64,000 nucleotides of DNA from Oreohelix idahoensis (taxonomy: Eukaryota > Mollusca > Gastropoda > Stylommatophora > Oreohelicidae): assembly GCA_024509875.1 (NCBI GenBank), contig JAMPIV010012245.1, positions 186,001 through 250,000 of the forward strand. Direction: 5' to 3'. The notes under the pieces were generated by a model. The model did not search any database. It worked only from the letters and a program-made list of their open reading frames with translations, and was not told the origin of the DNA. Below are positions 37,706-49,348 of the stretch, piece after piece (the stretch's first letter is position 1; each line of letters starts with the position of its first letter). Both the position numbers and the translations under genes were made by a program.

Positions 37706-38300
37706 CGTGACATTGGAACGCGTCACATTTTGGTGTCTGTCTTTAGCTGCTGTTGAAACATGACTGTGCCACATTTTGATGTCTGTCTTTAGCTGCTGTT
37801 GAAACATGACTGTGCCACATTTTGATGTCTGTCTTTAGCTGATGAACGAACACGGCTGGGTTATATTTTTATATCTGTCTTTGGTTGTTGTTGGAACACA
37901 GCAGTAGACTCCGCACTGGCCACAACATATTGAGATACCATCTATTCAACAAGCTAAAGATAGGAACTACCGATCAGTGTAACTGTGGCACTGATAAAAT
38001 GACTGCTGAACATCTGCTTCAAAGTTGCCCAAGATATGCGAAACAGAGAAAGCGCATATGGCCGACACCAGTACCATTCGTAGAAAAGCTCTATGGAGAT
38101 TCGAAAAGCCTCAAACTGACTACTGCTTTCTTTGAAAACTTTCAAGTAGACGTCTGAGAGTCTGAGAGTGTACGAAGAAGAAGAAGAAGAAGAAGAAGAA
38201 GAAGAAGAAGAAGAAGAAGAAGAAGAAGAAGAAGAAGAAGAAGAAGAAGAAGAAGAAGAAGAAGAAGAAGACAGCTGTGTCACATTTTGGCACAATAATT
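37706..38300. repeat. R4 46-bp tandem repeat, split by a LINE
   Basis: The unit TGACTGTGCCACATTTTGAT, GTCTGTCTTTAGCTGCTGTT plus six bases repeats about four times (37706-37902). It resumes at 38271 with ACAGCTGTGTCACATTTTGG after the LINE insertion. Confidence 0.85.
37903..38270 (+). pseudogene. LINE family E 3' end (C-terminal Cys/His region) with GAA tail
   Basis: After a few bases the frame reads RLRTGHNILRYHLFNKLKIG, TDQCNCGTDKMTAEHLLQSC, then KRIWPTPVPFVEKLYGD and LTTAFFENFQVDV, ending at a TGA (38155-38157). The CxC...H...C cluster is the C-terminal zinc-binding tail of this I/Nimb-like LINE group. The stop is followed by a GAA tract of about 30 units (38175-38270), the poly-repeat tail. 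ACAGC flanks the insert (37898-37902, 38271-38275), a short target duplication inside the R4 satellite. Only ~85 codons are present. Confidence 0.82.
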
Positions 38301-38544
38301 ATCGTTTATGTCCCACACTGTGGCAGCAATTTTCGATGTCCCTTTTGGCTTCCGTTTAACGACCATTGCAGTTCTTATTGTACTTTATTTTGTTTCTGGG
38401 AATAACAAATAAAAACAAATAAAATTTAACTGTCAAACTGCACCAATTGCTCATTGTTTAAATATTTATTTCGTGTATATTCAATAGATACAAGTGTGGA
38501 TTTAACAATTTAAAAACACGAAGTGGCCTGTCAATGTTCTTGTA
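38301..38544. other. Unclassified short spacer
   Basis: Nothing recognised. Confidence 0.4.
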
Positions 38545-38670
38545 AATCTGCTTCATCTTCTTCTCAGCTTCTTCTTCGTTAACTTTCAGACGTCAACCTG
38601 AATATGTTCAAAGAAAGCAGTGATCAGTTTGAGGTTGTTGACATCTCTTTAGAGCTTTTCCAGGATACCT
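38545..38670 (-). mobile_element. LINE family E 3' scrap
   Basis: On the minus strand ACCTCAAACTGATCACTGCT, TTCAGGTTGACGTCTGA and a GAAGAAG tail match the 3' ends at 38100-38175 and 18020-18090. Confidence 0.75.
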
Positions 38671-38814
38671 TGATATCATAGTTCTATCAGATTTTTTTTG
38701 TCATAGTTATCGCGTCAAATGGTTTAACCCATTATGTCCATTCTACAATTTATCTCTGTTATCTGGACCTCCAAATCTTTCAGATTGCATTTTATTTTAG
38801 TTATGTTTGGACCT

Positions 38815-39185
38815 CTCGACACCAGTGTTCTTCTTCTTCTTCATCTTCGTCTTCTTCTTCTGCCGCTGCTGCTGCTTCTTTCTTTTTCTTCTTCTGCGTT
38901 CGTCCTGAAAAGGACGTTTGTTACGTTGTGTCGCCGTTTGCAGCAAAGCTGCGATATTTGCGCCTTTCGGCCCGACACATCCGGTTTCAGCATGGCATTT
39001 TTGGGACCCGGTTAGCCTTCCTTCTACGTTCCCTACTCTCTCAGCCAGACTGCAGTGATGCAGCCTGTTTCCAAGACCACCACTTGGAGGTGGAGTTGGG
39101 TCTTGGTCAGCTCTGGTTCGCTGACCCTGACGCAAGCAGTCAAGCTTTGGGTCGTTGTGCATTTATCACTGTTGGTGCGTCTTCA
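38815..39185 (-). mobile_element. Retroposon family G, copy 1 (GAA tail)
   Basis: Matches 61976-62282 in reverse over about 300 bp, sharing GTCAGGGTCAGCGAACCAGA, CTGCATCACTGCAGTCTGGC, GAAAGGCGCA and CGTCCTTTTCAG. The minus-strand tail is GAACGCAGAAGAAGA. A minus frame of 121 codons is open here but not in copy 2, so coding is doubtful. Confidence 0.8.
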
Positions 39186-40054
39186 TTCCCGCTGCTGCTT
39201 GAATTACCATGTCTGATCGCGTAGGCGATTACGTCTATCCACAACTTCCTGTCCCAGTATCATTTATCAATTCTGTTTTTGACTTCTCTCCATGCTATGA
39301 TGACAAACTGTCCGGTACTTTCTCTCTTTGTCGTCCTCTGTCTTTTTTTTTCCTTCAAACTTACCTGTTGTCACGATATAGGTCAGCCTCCTTCTTCTCA
39401 TAACATGCCCAAATAAACTGGATTACTTCCTTCTAACACAAAAAAGGAAAGCTTACTTTGTTAGTCTCTTATATTACATTATTATGTCTAATCCTTTCTT
39501 TCCCATTCCGTCATATTTCAGTTTTTCTGCCTAGTCTTCTCCAACTCCTCCTCTCTCACACTAACAATTTTCTCTCTAATCCCAACTCCCTTACACTAAT
39601 TTTGTTGTTGCCTAGTCATGTCTATCTGCCACTCTCACGGACTGCATTTGTCTGCAAAGTCCTCTCGTTCCGACTCTAATACACTATATTTTTTTTCTCT
39701 TCAGTCCTATTTCTATTTCTCAAAATCTGCATTTTTCTGTCAGGTTCTCTCTATGTCTCACTTTCTAAACGGAAGGTTATTTGTCTAGTCTTCTAGCTAA
39801 AACTCTACATTTTGTCTGTGTAACCCTCTCTTTCGCACCCTCTAGTACTCTGCAACTCTAGTCTGTTCACTCTCCCGATCTCTCAAATATAATTTAACTG
39901 CCGTGTCCTCTCGTTTCTAATTGACCACACTATAAGTTTCTGTCTAATCCTCACTTTCTCACACTAAATTTTTATATCAGCCATCCTCTCTCTTTCTCTC
40001 ACTATAATTAAGTTCTGCCTTTCAATTGAGGCACCACGTCCGTTGGTTATTTGG
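39186..40054. other. Pyrimidine-rich unclassified DNA
   Basis: TCTC-rich sequence with scattered CTCTC motifs. No gene recognised. Confidence 0.5.
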
Positions 40055-40190
40055 TTTGGTTTGGTTTGGTTTTAAGGACTATCTTCATTGCACGCGGACA
40101 TCTCCATCAGTGCACCGATCTCCTCCATTAGATCACACAAGGAGGATCTCAGCACAGTGCACGAACTCCTTAGCACCGGCTAAAATCCCA
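40055..40190. repeat. Dispersed repeat R6, copy b
   Basis: TTTGGTTTTAAGGACTATCT, TCATTGCACGCGGACAT and CATCAGTGCACCGATCTC match 12700-13005 after removal of the LINE there. A TTTGG run precedes it. Confidence 0.7.
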
Positions 40191-41032
<842 letters not shown>

Positions 41033-41058
41033 AGAGCTGCGCATCTCTGTCCAAATCA

Positions 41059-42932
41059 AGGTTGCCACTCAAGTTCTAGAGATAAACCCAGATTTTCTTC
41101 TAAAAAACCCCCAGAAATACCCAGATTATTTTATGCCTCAAATACACGGGATAGACAATGCTTACACAATTTTTTAGTGCAACTTTAGCACAAATAAGCT
41201 GTGTGCTACCAATTTTTATTTATTTCTTCATTTTTATTTTATTTTTTATTATCAAAAATTCACAATTATATAAAAATGATTTTATTAACCCCCCATTATA
41301 TGAACTCTTGAAAATGAGATATTTTAACAGTAACATACTTTCAGTAGTTACATTAACAAAATGTTCCTCTAATCAAATATAAAATGTCAGTTGTAACTTG
41401 TTACTATTGAAAATTGTCACTTGTCAGCTCTCTGTTTGCCATTCCTCACAAAAACCGGCTGATACAATGGCTTCACTTTTTTACGCAGTGGCATGTATCG
41501 CCACGCTGCTACAACTACCTAGCGTACCTTCATCGTCGCTCATTTTATAATCTTAATTTTAAATATCAGATCAGATTTTAACTCAGGAAAGCATCTTATT
41601 TTCCACAGTGGGATAGTTGAGCTTGTTGGGATTTTCTTTGCAACTGAGCTTGCTAGCATGGTATTTTTGCTAATTTTTTCTTTTGCTTTTGGACACATGC
41701 ATATACTGATGGTTCAGCAAAAAATGCAGTTGAAAATGGGGGTGCCGGCATCCTCATAAAATTAAAAAATAGAATCCACTCTATGGCAATAGCCACTGGC
41801 AAATACTGCAATAACTTCAGTGCTGAAGTAGAAGCCCTGAAACAGGCAGCTGAAACTCTTATTGAATGCAAAGCACAGGCAGAAAAACAGATAGTAATCT
41901 TTACAGATGCCCTCTCAGTAATATCAGCGCTGAAGAGCCAACAAACTAAAGGATTGAAAGATCTGATAATCTCCCTTGAAAGACTGGCCAAATGCTTCAA
42001 CAAGTGCACTATCCAGTGGATACCAGCCCATTGCAACATACCAGGTAATGAGGAGGCAGACAAACTTGCTAAGGAAGGAGGTGCCTTACAACAAAATGAT
42101 ATAGAGACAACTTACGCAACGGCAAAGACTATTATAAAGGCTACATTCAAGTCCAAATGGGAAAGAGAGCACCCGGGCCATTTGGAAAATGATGCATATC
42201 ATCAACTATCCAGGAAAGAACAGGTCATCATTTTTCGGCTACGCACTGGACACAACAGATTGAGATACCATCTATACCACAAATTCAAGATTGGTGCAAC
42301 AGATCTCTGCAACTGCGGTACCAGCCCGATGACGGTCGAACACCTCCTGCAGTATTGCCCAGTCTACAGTAATGAACGGAGTAGCATATGGCAACAACCC
42401 ACTTCTGTCAACGAAAAACTGTTTGGAGATGTCGGGAACCTTGGGTTGACTACTGCCTTTATTAGAGTCATAAATGTGGAAGTCTGAAGGCGAACGAGGA
42501 AGAAGAAGAAGAAGAATTTTAAATATTTTTTTACAAAAAAACAATATGCTGTTTATCTGCCTAAGTCTAAAATTTAAAAAGAATACTTTCAAACACATCG
42601 CAAAAATGACAAAGTATTGTAGATGACAGCCATTAACAGAGTAACAGGAAATAGATAACTGATGTAAACGAGTAAAAAAACAACGTCATTGATGTGGTCA
42701 AAAACAAGAATTAAATTTAAGTGGAATAAAAAATATATAGCACATACTGTTTTACATTTAATTATAATATACATATAATGTATAATGTTCAGTGCATAGA
42801 ATATACATACATTGTAAATGTCAATTGTCAAATATACCTAGATTAATGCAGATTTGGAAAAAATACACAGATACCCAGACGGAAGCCAAAAAACCCAGAT
42901 CTAGTAAAAGAATACCCAGCTGCGGCAACACT
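41059..42932. mobile_element. Possible DNA element with GTTGCC/GGCAAC ends enclosing a LINE
   Basis: 41059-41140 and 42840-42932 share ACCCAGAT, AAACCC.CAGA and TACCCAG motifs. Their outer ends, AAGGTTGCC and GGCAACACTGG, are inverted. LINE E lies between. The motifs run in the same direction on both sides and no target duplication was found, so this is tentative. Confidence 0.3.
41694..42525 (+). pseudogene. LINE family E: RNase H domain and C-terminal Cys/His region, intact frame
   Basis: The frame begins in the LINE, upstream of ATG 41783, at YTDGSAKNAVENGGAGI (41702 onward) and runs to TGA at 42485-42487, about 262 codons. RNase H residues are visible: Asp in YTDGSA, Glu in SAEVEALKQA, Asp in IFTDALSV, and the end WIPAHCNIPGNEEADKLAKE. 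Then come RLRTGHNRLRYHLYHKFKIG, DLCNCGTSPMTVEHLLQYC and LFGDVGNLGLTTAF. RNase H removes RNA from the RNA-DNA hybrid during reverse transcription. The reverse transcriptase itself is absent (5' truncation). The 3' tail is GGCGAACGAGGAAGAAGAAG. This is the best preserved family E copy here. Confidence 0.88.
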
Positions 42933-43329
42933 GGTCATAAATAGCAAACTGTTATGAATATTTCATGAGTTCTGATTATATGCCACCCTAACTTGATTAT
43001 GTTTCAAATCATTGTCTAATGTACTGTATAGAAGGTATGGATTGTACTTGTTTCTTTCTTAATTCGTATCACTAGTTTCTTTTTTAAAACATAATTAATT
43101 TTGATTATGATTGGATACTATAAATGTATGCTGTTATATTGCCTTTATAATGTTGCATGTCTTTAAACTAATGCTTAAAGTAACACGTAGGAATGAGAGG
43201 ACACAGTATGCAAGATGACAGAGAGAGAGAGAGAGAGAGAAAGGAAGAGAGAGGAAAGGCAGAAAGTTAGACGGGCGTGCATGCCCAATTCTTAACCCTT
43301 TGAAAACAAAGTTTGTTCGTTCTTGATTC
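42933..43329. other. Unclassified AT-rich DNA with a short GA tract
   Basis: A GA microsatellite lies at 43217-43241. Nothing else recognised. Confidence 0.5.
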
Positions 43330-43570
43330 CCCCTCCCCCTTGTTTTTCCTCCCTCTTTCTCTTGATCCTCTTTGCTTTACCTCCTTTTTTCTCTCTGTCT
43401 TGATACTCTTTGGTTTTTCCTCCCTCTCTTTCTTGATCTTCTTTGGTTTTTCTCCCTCTCTCTCTCTCTCTCTCTTGATTTTCTTTGCCTTTTCTCCCTC
43501 TCCCTCTTTGACCTTCTTTGGTTTTCCTCCCTCTCTCTCTTGATTCTCCTTGGTTGTCCTCCTCTTTAAT
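43330..43570. repeat. CT-rich imperfect tandem repeat (~45 bp x 5)
   Basis: Units of the type CTTGATNCTCTTTGGTTTTN followed by CCTCCCTCTCTCTCT recur at 43361, 43401, 43431, 43473 and 43541. Confidence 0.75.
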
Positions 43571-43823
43571 CATAATAAAGCGCTGAGATGGCGCAATTTT
43601 GGCGGGAGAAACCATTAAATGTTGACTGCAGAATCGTGTCTATGACATTTAATATGGCCAAATGTCATCTGACATTTACGGTGCTTACAAGCTCTATTAC
43701 TTCATGAGAGTATTATTGATGTAAGTAAATGTGTGTCGTAAATAGCTGGGTAATTTGTAAAAATGCTCCATCATCCAAGATTTGCATTTTTTGTGGCATC
43801 AAAGAAAATTGTTTTTTTTTTTT

Positions 43824-44080
43824 TAACGCTCCAGTCTATCTAGTTGAGAATGGGTACATGACTCTGCTTTTGACAGCAACAGCAGCTGGAACAGAAATTG
43901 GCTACTCCACCTCATAAGACTGGACCATGTTTAGTGAAGTCTCTAACACTCCACCTCATAAGACTGGACCATGTTTAGTGAAGTCTCTAACACTCCACCT
44001 CATAAGACTGGACCTAGTTTGTTGAAGACTCTAACACTTCACTCTACTATGGAACTATATTTACCTTTGTGTTTTTAATG
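43824..44080 (+). mobile_element. tRNA-SINE copy 2, head-less, with 44-bp triplication
   Basis: From CCAGTCTATCTAGTTGAGAA it follows the SINE at 61150-61395 in order (ACTCCACCTC, GGACCTAGT, TCTCTAACACTTCACTC, TTTACCTTT). The tRNA head is missing. The segment ACTCCACCTCATAAGACTGG is present at 43904, 43948 and 43992, a 44-bp tandem triplication. Confidence 0.8.
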
Positions 44081-45467
44081 GGTTTTTTTTTTAATAATTG
44101 AAGAATTAGGGTCCGATATTAATTTAGAAATAAGAATAGATTTATTACTCACACCATATGTTTACAGTTGTTGTTTAACTAGGGCTGCTGAGCTCGCTCA
44201 TTTGCAGCCAAAACCACGTTGAAGACTCCTTGGTATTATGTGCACTGAAGATTTTCCTGTGACTTTTCTGCCATTCCGAAACGTGTTGAGTTGAAGTCAT
44301 GCGCGCCACTTTCTCCAGCATGACTTGCATTTAAAGGATCATCACATCTGGTCCCAAGCTTGCAGGAAGAAGAGCACGGCATACTGTGCATTCCCCACCA
44401 TCCAAGGGGGGGGGGAGGCTCTCTGTCGCGGGTTGTCTCCCTTTCTCTGCAGTAATGGCCCACTAGTGGCCTGACAGTGGAGTAAATGGGATAAGTTGGC
44501 AGAGATATAAATATGAGGTGATATGCCCCTATTTTATGGAGTCTTACAGGGATTTTTGAATGACAAGTACAACCACTGCGTCTTCTAAGTTGATTATAAA
44601 CTTTATATTCTCCGCCCACTTCTGTGAGAAATATATTTTAAACTCGTATTTAATGAGCGCCCAGCTGATGGTATTTCAGTAAAACATTAATTGTTTATTT
44701 AGCTCTAAGTGTAAATATTATATTTTTAAAGTCATACAGGTGCAACCATCAAATTCATGCAACTATGTTATAAACTTCAACTATGGATTTTGTATCTACA
44801 AAGCTAACAAGCGATTTATTTATGAAAATATTGTTGAAACAAGGGTAACGAATGAAAATGGCTCACTTTTAGAAAACAGTTTAGAATGTAATCTAAATAA
44901 AAGAGATGGTTATTTCATCATCGAAAATGTTAAGGGCAGATTAATTTTAGTGTCCAGAATATGTGTTGTTCAGATCACTTAACTGTCAATTTCCAGCACA
45001 GGGTTGTTGCTGTAGACTGGTGTAGTTGATGCTGGTTCTCCAGTGATTTCTTGACTGTTCTTTATCTCCACAGGTGTCAAATGGCTTGATAGGAGCACGT
45101 TCCGTGCGTTGCAGGTGTAACTGCCGTTCTATAGACCTGTCTGTTATATATGGTGTCCAGCGTTGATTACTGGCAACTCGTACCAGAAACTGAGAAAAAA
45201 AGAGAAAATTGTATCTCCCTTTTCATTCTCCTGAAGTAAGCATGAGGCGACGTCCGCTTTCCTCCACCATTTCATCGTCCTCTGAATTTTACCCGATGCA
45301 TATGAGCATAAAATCTCAGATTCTCGAATCGGATGAAAGTGGGTTCATGTTGCGAAGTGGTTGAAGAATATGTCTGCTGTAATACATTTCTAAATGAGAT
45401 GCGTGATAGTAGATAGAAATAGAGTCACAAATGTGAATAGAGAGTGATGTGTGACAGTCAGGAGAGG

Positions 45468-45470
<3 letters not shown>
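44081..45470. other. Unclassified DNA
   Basis: A 127-codon minus frame (44236-44619) and an 80-codon plus frame (44740-44982) show no recognised motif. A G run lies at 44406-44415. Confidence 0.4.
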
Positions 45471-45505
<35 letters not shown>

Positions 45506-45506
45506 T
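45471..45506. repeat. TA then TG microsatellite
   Basis: TATATATATA followed by about 12 TG units. Confidence 0.97.
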
Positions 45507-48176
45507 TATTAATTAACGCACATGGTCAAAAAAAAAACTGCAGTTACAGATGTGATGTACATCATTATCAAACACACACATACACAAATTTAACAAAGTT
45601 AATAGTGAGCAACAGAAAAAAAAAAACCAAGAAACGAATGTTAGAAACAACGTATAGAGTCCTCTTCATAAGGACGACCAAATCTGTTTCAATATAACTA
45701 TTCCGAAGGGGTAGTATACCTCTTTAGTTGAGTAAACTCTACAGTTTCTGTGTCAGTAATCACTCCAAATGTTAGCCTAGCAGGAAATTCAGCGAATAGG
45801 AAAATATATTCCTCCCGCTCTGTAGATTGACTCAGCTGAGGGTATGCAAATTCACAGGAAAATGGCGGTGGGGATTTAGTGGTTTACCGCTCCCTAACTT
45901 GATGATATGAATTGAAGACTTGAAGTGACTATTCGGGAAAGGTTTACACGCTTGATAAAAAGCAAATGCACTGGCCACTTAATTAAGGACACGGCTCTTG
46001 TGAATTGCTTTGATACATTGTGGCTGTTCTAATGGAAACGCTCTGAAGCTAACAGCTCACTTGTTTGGTCATGATGACAACAAAATTATAATGCTTGGCT
46101 CATATAAAATAACAACCCAGTGAGATGTGGGTATAAGTGTAACCTAGGAAATTAGTAAATCCTGGGAAAAAAAACAAGAAAATCATGCAATCATGAAGCA
46201 TTAAATCATGAGCAAGAGACGTGTAATATGAAATCTGGAAAACCTGGAATCAGGTAAACTGCAATCTCTCTGAAAAATGCAAAGGAGATTTCCCCCCGTC
46301 AGCAAAAAACATATCCATGTTTCTAATAAATACCATGCAGAGACCACAACTACCAACAAAACCCACAAAACAAACCCACAATACAAACTACCACTTACCC
46401 TCCTTCTCAGTGATAGGTGCAAGCCGACGCGGTCCCTTCAGTCCTTCTTTTATCGATCGGAACTCGCTAGCTGAGTAACGCTGTACAAGCCTAACAGTTA
46501 GCTCGGAAGGGGGGGGGTGCTGAGCCCGGAGGTATGAGGTATACTGGATATATCCTCACGAATGAGTAAAAAATGTAAATTTACATACATGGTTATGGGC
46601 TCACGTCCTTGTTTGCCGACACTAGTGTGGTCATCTAGATTGTGAACCTAGAAAAATATTTATACAGGCACACATAGTGGTCTGTCTTTGGGAGTGTCGT
46701 AAATTGTGAAAAGATAGGTCTGAGATATTTATGGTCCCGCTGGAGCAGAAATGATTTTGACAGCTATGTGAAAGGAAGGTGTAAGAAATAGTATTGTTTC
46801 ACGAGGAGGGGTAAACGTGTAGGAAAAAGGTGATAGTGTAGAGAGAAAAAGGCAGTCTTGGATAGAATAATTGCTCTAATCCAGCCTATATTACGACTCT
46901 ATTTAACTTTCAGACGCCCTTTATCTACTTTAACAACGTACAAGGTACACGACACTTAGTACACAAACTTCTGTGACATATAACTACTACGTACAGACGT
47001 GAAAATAAACTATGAGTAACATATATATATATTTATATATATTTCAAGGGTTTGACCGACACTATAGAGTAAGGTTTATTAAATTTATTTTCGCTAAAAA
47101 AATATCATCACAACATCAAGACAAGCATTACATTAATACATATTAGTTACATCAGAGAAATGAAAATGTCAATGTAATAGCCCTTCCCTCTTGTATAGGG
47201 AAAATTAAGAAAAGATCCCACCCGAGGTAATATACCCGAAAGATCAAATAATTAACAATAGGAGTAGGGGCAGTCAGGACGGGTAAATGATAAGTCCTTG
47301 ATTTAACTATCCCGTGGGCCTTCAGATTAGGGAGAGATCAATAAAGAAAATGTTATATTAGTAGTAACTTAAGACAAATAAGTTCTTTCGTTCAGTTTCA
47401 CTCTCTACACACATACAGTGAACTCACTACAGTTATGCTTACCCCTCTGCCGACGCTGCATTCATTCCGTGGAATTTATCCAACACATTTTATTTAAGAC
47501 TATTATGAGTCCTATTATTTGTCCAGTTCGGCCCCAGACTCTCCGTTTAAGCAACTGCTAATTTTCGGTGAGTCACTGAATTGGTGCGTTGATTAAATTT
47601 CTTTTCCTCGTACTGCCGGTATTGGTTTGGGATAAGTTTTTTCTAGGTGGTGGCACTGTCCTGGAAATTTATAAGTTAATATAGGTTTTCTCGGAGTGGT
47701 CTAACCTCCAGTGGCTGTGACTCTCTCTGTTGTAGTGAATGTGAAAAAAAACCGAACGTTACTCCCAGGCTGTTCTCAGAAGGAAATAGCCGAGTATGAC
47801 CCGCGAATTCTCTCTGTAGAATTTGGTGGTAGGAAAAGCTTTACTTTCATATGGTTTGTTAAAGAAAAATTAGTGCTGTAAGTTCCGCCACATCAGGCCC
47901 GTAATATTTTATGGATAAGATGAAAAAATGTTCCAGTTTATCATTTAAAACCAATTTGTCATTTGAAGTGTTCTGGTTATTTAACCACTCTCATGGATGG
48001 AGAAGGTGGACCGCGATGGGTCTCCAACATCAGATTTTTCCACCGACAATGTTTGTATTTTTATTTGGAACAATTAATTGGAATGCCATAAGACATCTGG
48101 CCATAGAACTCTATAAGAATACCGCTGGATCGCAAAGGGTATAATCAACCTATATAAAAGAGAATAGAAAACAGGT
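45507..48176. other. Unclassified AT-rich DNA
   Basis: No gene, RNA or repeat family recognised over 2.7 kb. Open frames such as 46201-46422 (-) and 47911-48144 (+) lack motifs. Confidence 0.45.
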
Positions 48177-48336
48177 AATCATACTACAGAGTTGGGGCAC
48201 TGTACGAAGGATGGCCGCCGACCGAGCAAAGTAGAATCAATTTGTTGTTGCCCTACAAGACGCCACCAGGCGTAATGGCCACTGACTGCTTTGACGGTCG
48301 ACGGCTAATGATCAAAGAAGAAGAAGAATCATACTA
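48177..48336 (+). mobile_element. Short LINE 3' end with 10-bp target duplication
   Basis: AATCATACTA at 48177-48186 and 48327-48336 flanks a 140-bp insert. Its frame reads VRRMAADRAK, stop, NQFVVALQDATRRNGH. This resembles the C-terminal WRRMxxDRxKWxxFV end of several LINE ORF2 proteins, with a stop where Trp is usual. The tail is AAAGAAGAAGAAG. Confidence 0.8.
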
Positions 48337-49348
48337 TAGTTATATTCTAACACCCGCGTTTTATTTAAGACCAGTAACTCACTCTGGTATTTAATTATCT
48401 CTAAAAAAAATCCACGAGGTATGAACGCTAGTCACCTAAAATTTGCGCATGATGAAAAATAGAAATAAATGGTATCAACCAAATTATCGATCGTCTAGCG
48501 TCTAATAATATTTTAAGCCTCTCCTACTGGAAATAGAAAGAAAGAAATTACGTTCTCTAAATTATCCATCGCCTAGCGTCTATTAATTAATTTAAAGCAT
48601 CTCTTACTGAGGAAATACCGAGAAGTTAAATTACGTTACAGCTGGAGAAAATTTAGCTATAAGTTTATTTAATACGATTTTCAGCTTAACACAAAATCCC
48701 AGTGAAATAAATGAAAAAACTAAACGATTAAATCACTCAAAACTCTAATATATTATTACCGCAGCACAAAGAATGAATTAAGTCTCCACGTATAGAAGAA
48801 ATCCAAAATTCTTCTTTGATTCTAATATATGAGCTAGGTACTTCTTCAACTTCTCTGGCGCTATTGATAACTGCATTTTTAAGAGCTGCCTATATATATA
48901 TTAAATGAATGAAAATCGTTAGCTACATGCGAGATTTTTCGTCTCTCCTGATTCTCGGGAACTTTTGCGTTTGGGCCGCGAATCAAAGCTCTTTTTCACA
49001 ACTTTTTACCGCTAGACTCCTCCGTTCCTCTTCGTACTGCAGAGATTTCTAACCCGCGTAGACTGTTCACATTCTCGTGTTAATCAGAGGTGTTACAAAA
49101 CTCTGCTCACTCTTAGTGACTACAAAAGACGTTGATATCTGACCGCCTGCTGCCTCTGGCCCGCCTCCTTGAAGGGATGACAGTAAGAGGTTCAGAGATA
49201 GCTAATTATAATGGCTCCTGAGAGAAGACCGTAGGCGTGGCTAAATTAAAAGTTAAGACAGAGGGCGAATGACATGGCTTAAAGCGCGCTCACCTGGACA
49301 TACTAATATCATGCACGTGGAACCCACGTTGGCGATTTTGATTTCATC
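48337..49348. other. Unclassified AT-rich DNA
   Basis: A diverged repeat TATCGATCGTCTAGCGTCTA / TATCCATCGCCTAGCGTCTA lies at 48486 and 48564. No gene seen. Confidence 0.45.

Noticed and set aside
45000..45180. Possible retroelement pol end on the minus strand
   Set aside because: An open stretch of about 55 codons, but no motif I can name.
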